57,717 nucleotides of DNA from Anaerolinea sp. (lineage in GTDB: Bacteria; Chloroflexota; Anaerolineae; Anaerolineales; Villigracilaceae), in NCBI GenBank assembly GCA_020723805.1, contig DYID01000022.1:1-57717 (forward strand), in the 5' to 3' direction. A program made the position numbers and the translations under genes. The notes beneath the pieces were generated by a model. That model was not told the origin of the DNA, searched no databases, and saw nothing but the letters and a program-made list of their open reading frames with translations. Positions 9,202-19,410 of the stretch are shown here, piece by piece (within the stretch, counting starts at the first letter, position 1; each line of letters starts with the position of its first letter).

Positions 9202-12200
9202 TTACAACCCGTCTGCGGCGGAACGGCAGAGCGCCTCGAGCGTCTCCAACAATCTGGACTTCCAATTCTCTCCAAACGAACACCAATAGGATGACTTTCC
9301 GCCTCGCACACCCGGACCGAGGTCCGGCAGCCGCTTCCCATCCTTTTCCTCCACTGAAGGCGGATACCGCAATACAATCTGCCCGCCTTCCCAATTGACC
9401 GAAGCCAGCCCCGCCCTTTCCGCCCGCAACTTGACCCGCATCTGATACAACAAGTTCTCCACCATCTCCGGCAGCGGACCGAAGCGGTCGTTGAACTCCG
9501 AAGCCAGCGCCTCGATCTCCGTCTCGTCGCGCAAATCCGCAATGCGGCGGTAGAGGCGCAGGCGCAAATCCTGGTCTGCGATGTAATCGGCAGGGATGCC
9601 CACAGCGAGAGGCAAATCCACATTGACAGGCATGGAAATGGGTTGTTGGAAAGTGGCAAGGGAACTTTCCCACTTTCCACTTTCAGATGTTCCTTTTGCT
9701 GTCTCAATTCGTCTTATCTGCCTCACCGCATCCGCCAGCAGGCGTGTGTATAGGTGAAAGCCCACCGCCTGAATGTGACCCGATTGCCGCGTCCCCAACA
9801 GTTCGCCCGCGCCGCGAATCTCGAGGTCGCGCATGGCAATCGAATACCCTGCGCCAAGTTGTGTGTTCTCGGCAATGACTTCCAGTCGCTGCTGCCCTTC
9901 GGGAGTGGGAGAAAGTTTTCGGTGGCGGAAAAAGTACGAGTAGGCGCGCGCGGCTCCCCGTCCGACCCTGCCGCGCAGTTGGTAGAGTTGAGCCAGCCCG
10001 AAGGTGTCGGCGCGGTCCACGATGAGGGTGTTCGCGTTCGGGATGTCCAATCCCGATTCGATGATGGTTGTCGAGAGCAGAATGTCCGTCTCGCCGGCGT
10101 TGAAGCGGTGCATCACCTCCGCCAGTTGATGTTCGGGCATCTGCCCGTGACCGATGTCCACGCGCGCCTCAGGGACGAGTTGATTGAGATGCGCCTTCAT
10201 CGCCTCGATGGTCTGCACGCGGTTGTGGACGAAGAAGACCTGCCCGCCGCGCTCGAGTTCGCGCAGGATTGCCTGCCGCACCAGTTTCGGCGAGTACGGT
10301 CCCACGTGCGTGACGATGGGCAGGCGTTCCTCGGGCGGCGTGTTGAGCGTGGAAATGTCGCGCACGCCGGTCAGCGCCATGTAGAGCGTGCGCGGGATGG
10401 GCGTGGCGGTGAGGGTCAGCACATCCACCTCCGTGCGGAGTTTCTTGAGGTGTTCCTTGTGGGTAACTCCGAAACGCTGTTCCTCGTCTATGACCACCAG
10501 CCCCAAATCCTTGAACTGCACATCGCTGGAGAGCAGGCGGTGCGTGCCGATGACAATGTCAATCTCACCCTTTGCCAGCCCGTGCAGAATCTCGGTCTGC
10601 TCGCGCGGCGTACGGAAGCGCGAAAGCATCTCCACCTTCACAGGGAAGGCGGCAAGCCGCTGAAGGAAGGTCTCGTAATGCTGCTGCGCCAGCACCGTCG
10701 TCGGCACGAGGATGGCGACCTGCTTGCCGTCCATCACCGCCTTGAAGGCGGCGCGCAAAGCGACCTCCGTCTTGCCGTAGCCCACATCGCCGCACAACAA
10801 CCGATCCATCGGGCGCGGCGACTCCATGTCGCGCTTGATCTCTGCCAACGCGCGTTTTTGATCTTCCGTCTCCACGTAGGGGAAGGAGTCTTCCAATTCC
10901 TTCTGCCAGGGCGTATCGGGCTGGAAGGCGTATCCCTGCACCACGCTCCGCCGCGCGTAGAGGTCGAGCATCTCCTGCGCCACCTCCAGCACCGCTTGCT
11001 TGACGCGTCCCTTCTTCTCGTGCCACTCCTGCCCGCCCAGGCGGTCGAGCGCCGGCACAGCCCCCTCCGCACCCACATAGCGCGTCAGGCGGTCTGCCTG
11101 ATGGACCGGCACAAACAACTGCCCGCCGCCCTCATATTCCACCGCCAGAAACTCGCGCAGGTGTCCATCCAACTCGCGCTGGACCAAGCCGCCAAAGCGT
11201 CCGATGCCGTGGTCAATATGCACCACATAATCGCCGACGCGCAAATCGGCATAGACGGACTCGGGCGTCTCGGCAGCCGGTCGCTGACGGGTGCGCGGTT
11301 GGGGGCGTTCCCAGCCGAAGATTTCGGAATCGGTGAGGAGGTGCAAGACGACGTGGGAATCATCCCGCAGAACGAAGCCCTCCGAAAGTGACGCTTCGAC
11401 AAAGACGGGTTGACGGGACTCTGCCCCCCAAGCCTTCGACTCCGCCCAGAGTTCTTCCAGCCTCTTCGCCTGACGCGAAACGATGGCAACCGCTTCATTC
11501 TTCGACAACAAGCCTGCCGCGTGATCCACGAACGGCTTCAACCGCCCCGCAAACCTTTCGTCATGCCCAAAGCATTCACCCAGCCCGCCGCCATCCGGCT
11601 GGTCCGCAAGGATAGCCGTCGAATGTCCGAGTTCCAGCGTGACGCGCCCCTGCAAATCGTCATTCAATTCCGACCAGGGGATGTAGGGCAGGGGAAAATC
11701 TTCGGGCAGGGTCTCTTCTGCGATGCTCTCGCGGCGGAACTTGACCGCCTGCTCCTCCACCTCCGCCGCCATGCTTTCCACCAGCGAAAGGTCGTCTATC
11801 AGCGTTAGAGTCTTTTGGGGCAGGTAATCGAGCAGGCTGGCGGGCTGAGGGTGCAGGAGGGGAATGTGAAATTCCGAGTATTCGAGGTTCGCTTCTTCGG
11901 CTTCGGCGCGGCGGACGATAAATTCCCTTGCCGGCGTGATGAGAATCGAATCCAATTTTTCGATGGTGCGCTGAGAGGCGGGGTCGAAGCGGCGGATGGT
12001 TTCAATCTCATCGCCGAAGAACTCCAAGCGGACGGGCAGGTTTTCGGCGGGAGTCCAAATGTCGAGGATGCCGCCGCGCTTCGAGAACTGACCGGGCTCC
12101 AGCACGGTGTTGACGCGCTGGTAGCCGATCTCTGCCCAGGCGTGGGTCAGCACGTCAGGCTGGGCGGTTTGATTGACGGATAACTTTCGGCAGGCTTTGA

Positions 12201-12627
12201 GGAAGTCGCGCCGCGGCAAGGTGCGAGTTATCAAGGAGCGGACGGAAGCAACCAGCACGGGCGGCGTTGCGGGCTTCTGTGCAAACGGCAGGTGATATTC
12301 GGCAAGGGCAATCAGCGTTTGCAGGCGTTCGCGCCGCGTGGCAATGCCCCAAGCGGCTTGTTCGTAGAAAAGCGGATTGGGTTCCGCAAAATGATAGCGC
12401 GGCGACTTGATCCAAAATCCCAGTTCGTCGAAGAGGGAAAGCGCATGGTCGGCGCGGTCGGTGATGAGCAGGATGGGGCGATCCACATCTCCATGCAGGG
12501 CGGCAAGGACCGGCAGACGCGCAGAACGGGGCAGTCCCAAGCCGGCGGGGTGTCCGCCCGTTTGGACTTGCTTCAGCAGCCGCTGATACTGAGGCAGGGA
12601 ACGAATCGCGTCGAGGATGAGTTGCAT
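9202..12627 (-). CDS. mfd: Transcription-repair coupling factor
   Basis: Mfd dislodges stalled RNA polymerase from DNA damage and recruits UvrA. The 1141 residues match the family. A UvrB-like N-terminal module comes first (about 1-350). The RNA polymerase interaction domain is near 470-530 ([16 protein letters not shown]). The RecG-like translocase carries Walker [15 protein letters not shown] (about 610) and DEEQRFG, with [14 protein letters not shown] and QLRGRVGRG in the second motor lobe. The TRCF C-terminal domain follows. Near the C-terminal domain a short Ser/Trp-rich stretch ([15 protein letters not shown]) is encoded by a degenerate repeat and looks inserted. pth lies 49 bp upstream, the same pth-mfd order as in Bacillus. 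Confidence 0.97.
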   Translation of the reverse strand: MQLILDAIRSLPQYQRLLKQVQTGGHPAGLGLPRSARLPVLAALHGDVDRPILLITDRADHALSLFDELGFWIKSPRYHFAEPNPLFYEQAAWGIATRRERLQTLIALAEYHLPFAQKPATPPVLVASVRSLITRTLPRRDFLKACRKLSVNQTAQPDVLTHAWAEIGYQRVNTVLEPGQFSKRGGILDIWTPAENLPVRLEFFGDEIETIRRFDPASQRTIEKLDSILITPAREFIVRRAEAEEANLEYSEFHIPLLHPQPASLLDYLPQKTLTLIDDLSLVESMAAEVEEQAVKFRRESIAEETLPEDFPLPYIPWSELNDDLQGRVTLELGHSTAILADQPDGGGLGECFGHDERFAGRLKPFVDHAAGLLSKNEAVAIVSRQAKRLEELWAESKAWGAESRQPVFVEASLSEGFVLRDDSHVVLHLLTDSEIFGWERPQPRTRQRPAAETPESVYADLRVGDYVVHIDHGIGRFGGLVQRELDGHLREFLAVEYEGGGQLFVPVHQADRLTRYVGAEGAVPALDRLGGQEWHEKKGRVKQAVLEVAQEMLDLYARRSVVQGYAFQPDTPWQKELEDSFPYVETEDQKRALAEIKRDMESPRPMDRLLCGDVGYGKTEVALRAAFKAVMDGKQVAILVPTTVLAQQHYETFLQRLAAFPVKVEMLSRFRTPREQTEILHGLAKGEIDIVIGTHRLLSSDVQFKDLGLVVIDEEQRFGVTHKEHLKKLRTEVDVLTLTATPIPRTLYMALTGVRDISTLNTPPEERLPIVTHVGPYSPKLVRQAILRELERGGQVFFVHNRVQTIEAMKAHLNQLVPEARVDIGHGQMPEHQLAEVMHRFNAGETDILLSTTIIESGLDIPNANTLIVDRADTFGLAQLYQLRGRVGRGAARAYSYFFRHRKLSPTPEGQQRLEVIAENTQLGAGYSIAMRDLEIRGAGELLGTRQSGHIQAVGFHLYTRLLADAVRQIRRIETAKGTSESGKWESSLATFQQPISMPVNVDLPLAVGIPADYIADQDLRLRLYRRIADLRDETEIEALASEFNDRFGPLPEMVENLLYQMRVKLRAERAGLASVNWEGGQIVLRYPPSVEEKDGKRLPDLGPGVRGGKSSYWCSFGENWKSRLLETLEALCRSAADGL
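9645..9690. repeat. Degenerate tandem repeat inside mfd
   Basis: Repeated words (GGAAAGTGG, GGAACTTTCCC, ACTTTCCACTTTC) sit in the coding sequence and give a compositionally odd peptide. They resemble the word-like repeats of the intergenic gaps. Confidence 0.55.
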
Positions 12628-12676
12628 GGGAGGGGTCAGGTCAGTGAAAAACGGGAAACGAGAATCATCAAGGGCG

Positions 12677-13264
12677 TTATTCTTTGACTCCGCCGTTGAA
12701 ATCGTTCATCGCCTTGTTCAAGCCGTGCGTGACAAACGCCAGCACTGCGTCTGCGCCGCGATCCAGGATGAGGGAAAGTTCGTTCATCTCGTCGCGCGAA
12801 AAATCCTGAAGGACATAGGCGGCAGGGTCCATACGCCCAGGCGGACGCCCAATGCCGATGCGCAGGCGCGGCACGTCCTTTGTGCCGAGTTTTTCCAGAA
12901 TGTCGTTCAAGCCGCGCTGACCGCCCGGTCCGCCGGAGGCGCGGATGCGGATGGTGCCAAAGGGCAAGTCGAGGTCGTCGGAGAGGATCATCACACGGTT
13001 GAGCGGAATCTTGTAGAAGTGCACCAATCCCTGCACCGATTGACCGGAGAGGTTCATGTAGGTCTGCGGTTTGGCAAGGATGAGTTTTCGGTCATTATGC
13101 TGGGCGGTCATGACGATGGCTTTGGATTGCAGTTTCATCCCCTTGGCGTTCAGGCGGACAGCGATGCGGTCAATCAGCATGAAGCCGACGTTGTGGCGGT
13201 TGTCCTTATATTCGCGCCCGGGGTTGCCCAAGCCGACGATGAGGAAGGTGTTGTCGAGGGTCAT
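12677..13264 (-). CDS. pth: Peptidyl-tRNA hydrolase
   Basis: Pth recycles peptidyl-tRNAs released prematurely from ribosomes. The 195 residues are typical of bacterial Pth. Visible signatures are GLGNPGREYKDNRHNVGF near the N-terminus, with the catalytic His in RHNVGF, LAKPQTYMNLSG, SDDLDLPFGTIR and the conserved GGPGGQRGLNDI. The protein is cytoplasmic. It is transcribed toward mfd, 49 bp away, so the two are probably cotranscribed. Degenerate word repeats fill the space upstream (13265-13310). Confidence 0.97.
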   Translation of the reverse strand: MTLDNTFLIVGLGNPGREYKDNRHNVGFMLIDRIAVRLNAKGMKLQSKAIVMTAQHNDRKLILAKPQTYMNLSGQSVQGLVHFYKIPLNRVMILSDDLDLPFGTIRIRASGGPGGQRGLNDILEKLGTKDVPRLRIGIGRPPGRMDPAAYVLQDFSRDEMNELSLILDRGADAVLAFVTHGLNKAMNDFNGGVKE

Positions 13265-13310
13265 GGTTCAAGTTCCACGTTTCAGGTTTCAAGTTTGTTG
13301 TTCAACGTCA
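13265..13310. repeat. Degenerate tandem repeat (gtttcaagtt words)
   Basis: Words such as GGTTCAAGTT, CACGTTTCAGG and TTTCAAGTTTG repeat imperfectly upstream of pth. There is no coding potential. Confidence 0.5.
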
Positions 13311-13355
13311 GTTCGGTATCCCTATCCCATTCGGGGACAATGCGCCGCGGCACGG

Positions 13356-13958
13356 TCAATAGCGGCGGAAGCGAAGGAGAAGTCCGGCAAAGGCAAACAG
13401 TCCAAAAATGACCAACGCGCCGCGTCCGAGGGCGGTGTAGATGGCTGTGCGGTTCAAGGAGGCGGGGTTGGTGGGAAGCGGGGTCGGGGTGGGGCGCGGC
13501 GTCGAAGTAGACGTGGGTGATGCGGCGATGAGGAACGGCGTGGGAAGTTGAGCCTCCGCTCTGTTCGGCGCAGGCGTGACCGCAAGCGTGGGGGTGGGAA
13601 GGGGCGCGTCGTTTTGCACACGCACCGGCACGGTGACCTCCTGAAACGTGCCATCGGTCAAAAAGACGCGCAGGCGGAGGAGGTAGTCGCCGTCGGTGAT
13701 GAGGGTTGTGTCCCAGACGGCGAGGGCAGAATCCGCTAGCTGCTGGGTGGAGGTCTGGAGGGCGAACCAGGTGCCGGCGGGGTTGGAAGCGTAGGAGAAG
13801 TCCAACTGCCAGGAGGCAAAGCCGGGTGCATCGGTCGTGCCGGTGATGGTCACTTCGCCGCGAATGGCTGCGCCCGGCGCCGGGGATGTGATGGCAATGG
13901 CAGGTGCCTGGGCGAGGAGGAAAGGCAAAGTCAACAGGAGCAAGAGGCGGATTTTCAT
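13356..13958 (-). CDS. Membrane-anchored protein with an Ig-like domain
   Basis: This protein of about 200 residues has an N-terminal signal (MKIRLLLLLTLPFLLAQAPA). A beta-sandwich of Ig or Big type is at about 20-115 (ITSPAPGAAIRGEVTITGT, DGDYLLRLRV). A Pro/Thr stalk and a C-terminal membrane helix follow (about 175-193, GALVIFGLFAFAGLLLRF) with a basic tail, as in a type I surface protein. The function is unknown. An in-frame start 24 bp further upstream adds MLNLPVNL; the ATG at 13958 begins a cleaner signal. It may be cotranscribed with pth-mfd (91-bp gap). Confidence 0.7.
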   Translation of the reverse strand: MKIRLLLLLTLPFLLAQAPAIAITSPAPGAAIRGEVTITGTTDAPGFASWQLDFSYASNPAGTWFALQTSTQQLADSALAVWDTTLITDGDYLLRLRVFLTDGTFQEVTVPVRVQNDAPLPTPTLAVTPAPNRAEAQLPTPFLIAASPTSTSTPRPTPTPLPTNPASLNRTAIYTALGRGALVIFGLFAFAGLLLRFRRY

Positions 13959-14108
13959 CAGGTTGACAGGTAAGTTTAACATGAAAGCGGAGGGACGGTC
14001 AAATTTTGGCAGGGAAAACTTGCAGTTGACTGACGGTCACGCCGCTCCATTCTCCGGCGTTTTGAATTATGGTAAACTGTGGCAGATTTCAGCATTGAGG
14101 AGAACCGT

Positions 14109-14483
14109 ATGTCCAAATCCCGCGCCGAGCAAATGGTGGAAAGACTGCGAAACATGCAAGCCGCCGCACCGGATATCGAAGCGTCTGCTGTCGTTTCTGT
14201 GGACGGGCTGATCATGGCTTCGGCTTTGCAGCAGGGTGTGGAGGAAGACCGCGTGTCGGCAATGTCTGCGGCGATGCTTTCGCTGGGCGAGCGCATTTCC
14301 AACGAATTGGGACGGGCAGGCTTGGAGCAGGTCTATATCAAGGGCGCTTCGGGTTCGATTGTGCTGACTTCCGTCGGCGAGGAGGCGGTGCTGACGGCGC
14401 TGGCGCGTCAGGACGCCAAACTGGGGCTGATCTTCCTCGAAATGCGGCGCGCCGCCGAGGATCTTTCCAAACTGGTGGGATGA
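14109..14483 (+). CDS. Roadblock/LC7 domain protein
   Basis: This protein of about 124 residues has the roadblock/LC7 fold (MglB-like), which in bacteria usually forms homodimers that regulate small Ras-like GTPases. It shows a leading amphipathic helix (AEQMVERLRNM), a central strand pair (EASAVVSVDGLIMAS) and the closing IVLTSVGEEAVLTALA and AKLGLIFLEMRRAA. GAGGAGAACCGT precedes the ATG at 14109, which is preferred over the earlier in-frame ATG at 14079. No MglA-like GTPase is present in the window. A stable hairpin follows. Confidence 0.88.
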   Translation: MSKSRAEQMVERLRNMQAAAPDIEASAVVSVDGLIMASALQQGVEEDRVSAMSAAMLSLGERISNELGRAGLEQVYIKGASGSIVLTSVGEEAVLTALARQDAKLGLIFLEMRRAAEDLSKLVG

Positions 14484-14522
14484 ACCAGCCTCACAGCCGG
14501 AACTTTTACTCAGGTAATCCCC

Positions 14523-14552
14523 GATGGGGAGGGCTTCAACACCCTCCCCATC
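14523..14552 (+). terminator. Hairpin after the roadblock gene
   Basis: GATGGGGAGGG pairs perfectly with CCCTCCCCATC over an 8-nt loop. The T-run is weak (TGATTT), so termination efficiency is uncertain. Confidence 0.55.
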
Positions 14553-14560
14553 TGATTTAA

Positions 14561-16222
<1,662 letters not shown>

Positions 16223-16357
16223 GCAGTGATCAGTAATCAGTGAACAGTGAACAGTGATCGGTGAACAGTGATCGGTGATCAGTAAGCAGTTGGGGCTATA
16301 ATTGCCATAACGCCACACTGATAACTGATCTCTGATCACTGATAACTTGTTACTGAC
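16223..16357. repeat. Degenerate tandem repeat (agtgatcagtaatc words)
   Basis: About ten imperfect 8-12 nt words (CAGTGATCAG, AATCAGTGAACAG, GATCGGTGAACAG) fill the gap between pyrG and the nuclease gene. They continue after the -10 box as ACTGATAACTGATC. Confidence 0.75.
16297..16302 (+). promoter_or_regulatory. -10 box of the nuclease gene
   Basis: TATAAT inside the degenerate repeat region leaves about 50 nt of leader. Confidence 0.5.
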
Positions 16358-17173
16358 ATGCCACTGACCACCCTCTCCCAATCCTCCCTCCAAGACTATG
16401 CAGACTGCCCGCGGCGGTTTCAACTGCGTTATCTGGAACGGCTGTCGTATCCTGCGGTGGAGTCGGAGCCGGCGCTGGAAAACGAGAAGCATTTGCAGGA
16501 GGGAGAGTATTTTCATCGGCTGGTACAGCAGTATCTGATTGGCATTCCCGCCGGGAAGATTGGCAAACTGGCAAACACAGCGAACCTGGAACGCTGGTGG
16601 GAAAATTTTCTGGCGACCCCCGATTTTCAAAATTTGCGCGGCGTTGGAAACCTCCTGCCCGAAGCCGCGCTCTCCGCGCCGCTGGGAAACTATCGCCTCG
16701 TCGCCAAGTATGACCTCCTCATCATCGAGAACGGCAAAGCCATCATTTACGACTGGAAGACCTACCGCAAACGTCCGCGCAACGAGTGGCTGGCGGCGAG
16801 AATGCAGACCCGCGTCTACCGGGCGCTGCTCGTCCATGCGGGAGCGCATCTGAATGACGGGAAACCGTTCGAGCCTGAGCAGATCGAGATGGTCTATTGG
16901 TTTGCGGAGTACCCCAACGAACCCGCCCGATTCACGTACACATCCGCGCAATACAAACGGGACTGGGACTCGCTGGTCAAACTGGCGGAGGAGGTGGCTG
17001 CCGCTTCATCCTTCCCGCTCACGGATGACCGCACGAAATGCCTTTACTGCCCCTACAGGTCGTACTGTGACCGGGGAGTGCAGGCTGGGGATGTGGAGCA
17101 GGCTGAGGCGGAGATGGAAGCGGAGGAGCTGTTCGACGTCAACTTCGAGCAAATCGGGGAAATCGCGTTTTGA
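16358..17173 (+). CDS. RecB/Cas4-like PD-(D/E)XK nuclease with iron-sulfur cysteines
   Basis: This 271-residue protein matches the PD-(D/E)XK_1 superfamily found in AddB, RecB and Cas4. It has LQDYADCPRRFQLRYLERL at the N-terminus with the first cluster Cys, a catalytic D-x-K (AIIYDWKTYRK, about 127-137), and a C-terminal CLYCPYRSYC. Four cysteines in this arrangement usually hold a 4Fe-4S cluster. The family acts on DNA ends as a 5'-exonuclease or structural nuclease. No helicase partner or CRISPR locus is nearby, so it is a stand-alone copy. It runs into the convergent NAGPA-type gene with a MITE between. Confidence 0.85.
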   Translation: MPLTTLSQSSLQDYADCPRRFQLRYLERLSYPAVESEPALENEKHLQEGEYFHRLVQQYLIGIPAGKIGKLANTANLERWWENFLATPDFQNLRGVGNLLPEAALSAPLGNYRLVAKYDLLIIENGKAIIYDWKTYRKRPRNEWLAARMQTRVYRALLVHAGAHLNDGKPFEPEQIEMVYWFAEYPNEPARFTYTSAQYKRDWDSLVKLAEEVAAASSFPLTDDRTKCLYCPYRSYCDRGVQAGDVEQAEAEMEAEELFDVNFEQIGEIAF

Positions 17174-17186
17174 GTCCCCAAATCCC

Positions 17187-17304
17187 GAGAGTGTCTAAAA
17201 GAATGGGCTAAAGATTTTTCTGCCACAGAGCCACAGAGATCTCTGAGAAAAATCTCAAAATCTCTGCGCTCTCTGTGGCTAAGCCCACGACATTGGACAC
17301 TCCC
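17187..17304 (+). mobile_element. MITE family A, copy 3 (best-preserved copy)
   Basis: This 118-bp element has tips GAGAGTGTCTAAAAG and GACATTGGACACTCCC and inner arms CCACAGAG and CTCTGTGG. It is flanked by perfect 8-bp repeats CAAATCCC at 17179-17186 and 17305-17312. The right duplication overlaps the stop codon of the convergent gene. Confidence 0.88.
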
Positions 17305-17311
17305 CAAATCC

Positions 17312-18190
17312 CTACGGATTGACATACACCCCAAAATGATTCCCAACGGGTCTTTCCGTGCCGGGAATGTAATGGTCAATGGGGGAATTCAAAATGACCG
17401 GCTTGCCGCCCTCCCCTTCGATGACCATGGTGGAGGAACCGCCGCCGTCGAGGCTCATGGCGATGTAAGCGCCCTGCTCCACAAGCAGTTCCGCCAGTTC
17501 CCGAAACGTTGCGCCTGCGCTGTAAAACGGCTGACGCCCGTCCACTACCACCAGATAGAGATAGCGTCCGTTCGAGTTGATACCAATGGCGGTGCGCGGC
17601 TCGAGGGTGGAATCATCCAGCCCGCTGACCGGCTCGCCTTTTGTGACCAGCATCCGGTCACCGGAGATGGCGTTCCAGACTTTGTTGGGGCGTCTGTTGA
17701 ACGAGGGGTAACCCTGACGGGTGAAATACAAGGTTGGCGGTGTGCCAACCCGTTCTAGAACGCCCGTAGAGTACACATTCCCATTGGAGGCAGTAAAACC
17801 ATGCGGCGCGACGGGATCGCCCGCACGCGGGTAGTAGTCCGCCGGTCCGCGCGACCACCAGGGGTCGAAGCCGTCGCCGTTGATGGCAATCTGCACGTTG
17901 AATTCGTCCAAAAATTGGGAGGTGGTGCGGGCTTTCAGGGGCAGGTCGCCTTCCTGGTCCGGCGGTGTGACGAGGAAAGCGACGTTCGCAGTCTTGCGGT
18001 CAATGACGATGACGTGGGCAATCATCGCGTGCGGCGTAAAGCGCACGATGCGGCGATAGACAATTCCCTCATAAAGAGTCTGTTTCATCGGCACGGGGGC
18101 GGGACGTCCGCGGTCGTAGAGGAGGTATCCGCCGATGCACAGGCTGACCGCCAACAGGATGCCAATGAGGATTTTCCAGGCTCTCTTCAT
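17312..18190 (-). CDS. Phosphodiester glycosidase (NAGPA) domain protein
   Basis: This 292-residue protein has one N-terminal membrane helix (about 5-25, ILIGILLAVSLCIGGYLL) and an extracytoplasmic NAGPA domain, named from the mammalian enzyme that uncovers mannose-6-phosphate. Family features include an FNVQIAINGDGFDPW region, SGDRMLVTKGEPV, RTAIGINSNGRYLYLVVVDGR, and the Gly-rich AYIAMSLDGGGSSTMV near the C-terminus. Bacterial members are thought to act on cell-surface glycans, but the substrate is unknown. It converges with the nuclease gene, and its stop overlaps a MITE target duplication. Confidence 0.85.
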   Translation of the reverse strand: MKRAWKILIGILLAVSLCIGGYLLYDRGRPAPVPMKQTLYEGIVYRRIVRFTPHAMIAHVIVIDRKTANVAFLVTPPDQEGDLPLKARTTSQFLDEFNVQIAINGDGFDPWWSRGPADYYPRAGDPVAPHGFTASNGNVYSTGVLERVGTPPTLYFTRQGYPSFNRRPNKVWNAISGDRMLVTKGEPVSGLDDSTLEPRTAIGINSNGRYLYLVVVDGRQPFYSAGATFRELAELLVEQGAYIAMSLDGGGSSTMVIEGEGGKPVILNSPIDHYIPGTERPVGNHFGVYVNP

Positions 18191-18319
18191 GGCTCAATTG
18201 TAGCGGGGAATGATGTGTACGGCGTTAATAGTCTCTATCCGAAATAAGAAAAATGACCCACCAGAAGCGTTTCTACAGAATTTGAATACTCCCGTTAGAA
18301 TTTTCTGCTATCCAATAAA

Positions 18320-18360
18320 AAAGCGCCATTTTTGCTCTTTTCAGCAAAATGGCGCTTTCT
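18320..18360. terminator. Terminator of the DUF1385 gene
   Basis: AAAGCGCCATTTTTGCT pairs with AGCAAAATGGCGCTTT over a short loop. It carries T and A runs on both sides and serves the reverse-strand DUF1385 gene. Confidence 0.8.
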
Positions 18361-18379
18361 GTTCGATTGATGCTGCGCG

Positions 18380-19261
18380 TCAGACTGCCAATTCCTGCTC
18401 CGCCTTGCGCATGGATTTGAAGGACTCGATGGCGACCTCCAGCATGGAGGCATCGGGTTGGCGCGTGGTCAGGGATTGCAGGGCAAGGTTCGGCTTAATG
18501 AGGAGGCGCACGAGGGGAGAGTCGAGATGATTGGCGGTCCAGCGGATGTATTCCACGGCGATGCCGGCGATGACCGGAATGAGCAGGATGCGGCTCGCCA
18601 GACGCCAGGCGAGGGTCATATCGCCCAGCAGGCTGTGGACGAGGACAGAGAGCAGGACGAAGGTCAGGATGAAGGCGGTGCCGCAGCGCGGATGTTCGAT
18701 GGGATAGTTGGCAACGACTTCGGGGGTCAGTTCGGCGCCGGCTTCGTAGGCGTTGATGGTCTTATGCTCCGCGCCGTGATAGCCGAAGAGACGCTTGACA
18801 TCGGGCATGAAGCCAATCGCCCAAATGTAGCCCACCAGCAAAACCAAACGCATCAGCCCTTCGAGCAGGTTGTGGGCGAGATTCGTCCAGCCGAGGTAAT
18901 GTTCCGCCAAGCCGCCCACGCCCGCCGGCAGCAAAATGAACAAACCGATGCCAATTGCCAGTGACGTGCCAAGGGTGAGGTAAAGCGCGGGACCTTCGAG
19001 TTTCTCGTTCTCACCTGTTTGCGTGTTGGCGGAGAGCGTGAGCGCCTTCATACCCAGACCAAGCGCATCCCACAGCAAAATCACGCCGCGCAGGAAGGGG
19101 ATGTTTGCAATGCGCGAACGATACACCGCCGCCAAATTTTCCTGATGGACAACGATGTTCCCGTCGGGCGCGCGCATGGCAATCGCAAAGGCTTTCCGCC
19201 CGCGCATCATAACGCCTTCGATGACGGCTTGCCCGCCGTAGGTGATGATTTTGTCTTCCAT
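18380..19261 (-). CDS. DUF1385 (YqhQ-like) membrane protein
   Basis: This protein of about 293 residues belongs to the DUF1385 family (B. subtilis YqhQ), whose biochemical role is not settled. It begins MEDKIITYGGQAVIEGVMMRG, a family hallmark. Four to five membrane segments follow (around 90-110, 125-150, 200-225 and 230-250) with the conserved FGYHGAEHKTINAYEAG and HPRCGTAFIL motifs containing His and Cys. The ATG at 19261 is chosen because further upstream the frame runs through palindromes with no family similarity. The gene has its own terminator. Confidence 0.85.
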   Translation of the reverse strand: MEDKIITYGGQAVIEGVMMRGRKAFAIAMRAPDGNIVVHQENLAAVYRSRIANIPFLRGVILLWDALGLGMKALTLSANTQTGENEKLEGPALYLTLGTSLAIGIGLFILLPAGVGGLAEHYLGWTNLAHNLLEGLMRLVLLVGYIWAIGFMPDVKRLFGYHGAEHKTINAYEAGAELTPEVVANYPIEHPRCGTAFILTFVLLSVLVHSLLGDMTLAWRLASRILLIPVIAGIAVEYIRWTANHLDSPLVRLLIKPNLALQSLTTRQPDASMLEVAIESFKSMRKAEQELAV

Positions 19262-19269
19262 AACCCACC

Positions 19270-19325
19270 TCACGCGGCAGGACGAGATGTATCTCGTCTT
19301 TTCAGGCGACATGAATGTCGCGGTA
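19270..19325 (-). repeat. Twin-palindrome repeat, short form
   Basis: Two hairpins (GACGAGAT/ATCTCGTC and GCGACAT/ATGTCGC) are joined by TTTTCAG. This is a condensed form of the repeats at 8993 and 34978. Confidence 0.65.
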
Positions 19326-19368
19326 AAAATAAATTGTGTAACATCAGTTCCATAAACTATCGTGTCTC

Positions 19369-19400
19369 GCGCAGGAGACGTTAGAGAACGTCTCCTGCGC
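19369..19400. repeat. Hairpin with GTTAGAGAAC core, copy 1
   Basis: Perfect 14-bp arms (GCGCAGGAGACGTT and AACGTCTCCTGCGC) close a 4-nt AGAG loop. Related hairpins are at 43234 and 55086. It lies just past the M20 peptidase stop and may also act as a transcript end. Confidence 0.7.
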
Positions 19401-19410
19401 GGGTTACATA

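Noticed and set aside
16223-16357. CRISPR-like repeat array
   Set aside because: Repeated words are degenerate and have no unique spacers of constant length.
18210-18379. Small ORF on the forward strand in this gap
   Set aside because: It lacks a ribosome-binding site and reads through the terminator hairpin.
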